Assembly (NCBI GenBank): GCA_003644175.1
Contig: QNBS01000093.1
Location: 1 to 8,096 of the forward strand
Source: Planctomycetota bacterium
Lineage (GTDB): Bacteria; Planctomycetota; Phycisphaerae; Sedimentisphaerales; Anaerohalosphaeraceae
Direction of reading: 5' to 3'
DNA: 8,096 bases
Part shown: one piece after another, positions 6,585-8,096 of the stretch
Numbering within the stretch: position 1 is the first letter of the stretch
Layout: the number at the start of each line of letters is the position of its first letter
Notes under the pieces: generated by a model
Databases searched by the model: none
Seen by the model: the letters and a program-made list of their open reading frames with translations, nothing else
What the model was told of the DNA's origin: nothing
Made by a program: the position numbers and the translations under genes

Positions 6585-6820
6585 CCGGGCTTCTTTTCTA
6601 ATAGAATATCAAATACATCTCGAAGATGCAAGTCTATATGGTCCCGCCATTGCCGGTTCATAAACTTCGGATCGTCGGGCGCCAAAGGGCCGCCCTTTCC
6701 CGCGTCGAACACCAACTCGCCGGCGACACCCTGCTGTTTCATCGCCCTCCTTTTGCCCGGCCAACAAGGTGTCCATTCCGACACCGTCTGAGACTGTTGC
6801 AGATTTTCTCGTCTTTGTCG

Positions 6821-6848
6821 TTGATAATCCACTGTTTGCTGGTATCCT
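6821..6848 (+). promoter_or_regulatory. Weak candidate promoter for ksgA
   Basis: TTGATA (6821-6826) is followed after 16 bases by TATCCT (6843-6848), each a partial match to the sigma70 boxes. It would give a leader of about 35 bases before the ATG at 6890. It lies inside the degenerate minus-strand frame, as expected if that gene no longer functions. Confidence 0.3.
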
Positions 6849-6889
6849 GTGGGACAGCGTTAAAAGCAGCCTGTCCAACGGAAGCGAAC

Positions 6890-7789
6890 ATGCAGACCAA
6901 ACAGCAGATAGCAAAGTTGCTCGCCTCGGCGGGCGTCTCGCCCAATAAGCGGCTCGGCCAGCATTTCCTGATCGACCTGAACCTGATGCAACTGCTGCTT
7001 GACAGCGCCCATATCCACGCCGGCGATGTCGTGCTGGAAGTCGGCTGCGGCACGGGCTCCTTCACCGAGGCGCTGAGCAAAGTCGCCGGCTTCGTCGTCG
7101 CCGTCGAATACGATCCCGCACTGGCGCGCATCGCGGCGCAACAACTCGACGAGGCATACAATGTCCAGGTCATCGGCGCCGACGTGCTCCAGAGCAAGAA
7201 CCGGCTCAATGATGAAGTGGTCGGCGCACTGCGGCAGGCGGTCGCCGACTATGGCGGGAAAATGCTCCTCGTCGCCAATCTGCCTTACGGCGTCGGTTCG
7301 CCGCTGATGGTCGATCTCATTGCCGGCGGCGCCGGCGATGTCGTCTGCGACGCCATGTACGTAACCGTGCAGAAGGAAGTCGCCGACCGCCTGGTCGCCG
7401 CCCCCGGCAACAAAGACTACGGGATACTCAGCATCCTCATGGCCGCCACCGGCAAGGCCCAAATCATCCGTAAGCTCAAGCCAGGCGTGTTCTGGCCGCG
7501 ACCCCAGGTGGATTCGGCAATGGTCGCTTATCAGCGGCAGAAAACCAAAGTCAAACAGATCAAAGATATTGCAATGCTCAAGGAAGTCGCCGGCCTTCTT
7601 ATGGGCCATCGAAGAAAAATGCTCAAGGCGTGTGTAAAGTTTGCTGACGGCGGACTCGCCGAGGTGCATCACTGGGGCGATATCTTCGACCGGGCCTTCG
7701 TCGATCCGCATCACCGGCCCGAACAACTCTCGGCGGAAAACTACATCTCCATCGCAAACCTCTGCCACGAAGCCCTCAACCCACAATAG
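6890..7789 (+). CDS. rsmA: 16S rRNA (adenine1518/1519-N6)-dimethyltransferase RsmA/KsgA
   Basis: This is the SAM-dependent enzyme that dimethylates two adjacent adenines in the 3'-terminal hairpin of 16S rRNA late in small-subunit assembly. The 299 residues are slightly longer than the usual 270 or so. Motifs in order are LGQHFL (22-27), the SAM loop VLEVGCGTG (48-56), VEYDP with acidic Glu73, GADVL (Asp98), NLPY (130-133), QKEVADRL, and the C-terminal FWPRPQVDSAMV and GHRRKML. After NLPY the usual Asn is replaced (NLPYGVGSP). The frame is open upstream to 6626, but the extension lacks family features and overlaps the degenerate minus-strand gene. The ATG at 6890, preceded by a modest GGAAG (6880-6884), starts where the family starts. 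Third codon positions are richer in G and C than in the sulfatase genes. It stands alone, facing a convergent fumarase-type gene. Confidence 0.95.
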   Translation: MQTKQQIAKLLASAGVSPNKRLGQHFLIDLNLMQLLLDSAHIHAGDVVLEVGCGTGSFTEALSKVAGFVVAVEYDPALARIAAQQLDEAYNVQVIGADVLQSKNRLNDEVVGALRQAVADYGGKMLLVANLPYGVGSPLMVDLIAGGAGDVVCDAMYVTVQKEVADRLVAAPGNKDYGILSILMAATGKAQIIRKLKPGVFWPRPQVDSAMVAYQRQKTKVKQIKDIAMLKEVAGLLMGHRRKMLKACVKFADGGLAEVHHWGDIFDRAFVDPHHRPEQLSAENYISIANLCHEALNPQ

Positions 7790-7832
7790 CCTTTCTGGTT
7801 GGTCAAGTTCAATACGCCGCCTCCACCGGGAC

Positions 7833-8096
7833 TCAAAGCTCGGCGGATTTGTGGCGGTGGGCGTGGCATTCGATATTGACGGCGACGGGCAGTGAGGCGA
7901 TGTGGCACGGCGCCGTCTCGATCTTCACCGCAAGCGCCGTAGTGTCGCCGCCCAATCCCTGCGGACCCAGATTCAGCGCGTTGATTTGACTCAGCAATTG
8001 CGATTCCAACTCCGCATAGAACTCGTCCGGGTTCGAGTCGGTCATCTCTCGAAGCAAAGCCTTCTTGCTCAGCAGGCAGGACTGCTCGAAATTGCC
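7833..8096 (-). CDS. Fe-S fumarate hydratase / L(+)-tartrate dehydratase alpha subunit, C-terminal part
   Basis: Only the last 87 residues are in the window; the gene continues past 8096. The frame reads GNFEQSCLLSKKALLRE at the edge and then ALNLGPQGLGGDTTALAV, PCHIASLPVAVNIECHAHRH and a stop at 7833. These motifs are typical of the alpha subunit or domain of class I iron-sulfur hydro-lyases, which interconvert fumarate and malate or dehydrate tartrate. The Cys in ECHA and the Cys near the edge are plausible cluster ligands, by inference. Fumarase and tartrate dehydratase cannot be told apart from this piece. It stops after the alpha domain, so it is not the single-chain form continuing into a beta domain. 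No beta-subunit gene follows, only convergent ksgA after 43 bases. Confidence 0.85.
   Translation of the reverse strand, partial: GNFEQSCLLSKKALLREMTDSNPDEFYAELESQLLSQINALNLGPQGLGGDTTALAVKIETAPCHIASLPVAVNIECHAHRHKSAEL

Larger units (their letters stand above)
6566..6891 (-). pseudogene. Degenerate gene of unknown function (two apparent frameshifts)
   Basis: Three overlapping minus-strand frames join into one protein-like reading if a single base is removed near 6789 and another from the GGG run at 6729-6731. The pieces are frame 1 (6891-6790, containing VPQDTSKQWIINDKDEKIC), frame 2 (6788-6732, containing DGVGMDTLLAGQKEGDETA) and frame 3 (6730-6566, containing GELVFDAGKGGPLAPDDP and then WRDHIDLHLRDVFDILLEKK). 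The result is about 107 residues ending at TGA/TAG-type stop sequence by the palindrome at 6569-6584. It may lack its true N-terminus, since frame 1 continues into antisense of ksgA. The first segment (GQ, then P-x-D-x-x-K-x-W-I and D-E-x-x-C) faintly recalls phage Mu gpF/SPP1 gp7 head-morphogenesis proteins, but the later part does not, so I leave it unnamed. Sequencing errors could also explain the shifts. Confidence 0.4.

Noticed and set aside
6626..6889. N-terminal extension of ksgA to an upstream ATG
   Set aside because: The extension has no KsgA-family features, is Pro/Arg/Leu-rich like an antisense frame, and overlaps the degenerate minus-strand gene. The ATG at 6890 fits the family start.
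6860..7786. Long minus-strand ORF opposite ksgA (308 codons)
   Set aside because: It is the shadow of a GC-rich real gene. Its translation shows no recognisable domain, while the plus strand has every KsgA motif.
1..8096. CRISPR array, insertion sequence or toxin-antitoxin pair
   Set aside because: No regularly spaced repeats, transposase, terminal inverted repeats or recognisable toxin or antitoxin were seen on either strand.

Overview
The window looks like chromosomal DNA of a glycan-degrading bacterium. The likeliest source is the Planctomycetota, Phycisphaerae/Sedimentisphaerales-like. This is inferred from the gene types: two Tat-exported sulfatases, a lipoprotein parallel beta-helix protein with a DUF4214-like tail, and a secreted protein with tandem Ig-like repeats. 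No 16S gene or other firm taxonomic marker is present.

Layout. A tRNA-Asp(GTC) at 42-115 is followed at once by a hairpin terminator (121-160). About 360 bases follow with no confident gene, though the minus strand holds a possible degenerate recombinase-like frame and a 31-codon ORF with a perfect Shine-Dalgarno. A sigma70-like promoter (393-421) and a 5' leader hairpin precede a secreted Ig-like-repeat protein (523-1665). A second, stronger promoter (1747-1775) precedes a probable two-gene operon: a beta-helix lipoprotein (1853-3424) and, 22 bases on, a sulfatase (3447-5138). A second, iduronate-2-sulfatase-like sulfatase lies on the minus strand (5118-6512), tail to tail with the first and overlapping it by 21 bases. 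Between it and ksgA, the minus strand at 6566-6891 reads as one protein-like frame if two single bases are removed, so it is probably a degenerate gene. Then come ksgA/rsmA (6890-7789, plus strand) and the 3' end of an iron-sulfur fumarase/tartrate dehydratase alpha subunit (7833-8096, minus strand, cut by the window edge).

How it fits together. The region 523-6512 reads as a small accessory locus for a sulfated polysaccharide. The beta-helix protein could bind or cleave the glycan at the cell surface, and the two sulfatases would remove sulfate esters. No sulfatase-maturating enzyme, glycoside hydrolase, transporter or regulator is in the window. The flanks (tRNA, ksgA, fumarase) are housekeeping. 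ksgA is visibly richer in codons ending in G or C than the sulfatase genes, which fits an accessory insert between core genes but does not prove transfer.

I did not find a clearly new defence, CRISPR or mobile system. The items most worth a second look are the degenerate minus-strand gene at 6566-6891, the possible recombinase remnant against the tRNA, the beta-helix/DUF4214 fusion beside a sulfatase, and the near-identical DNA inside the two Ig-like repeats.
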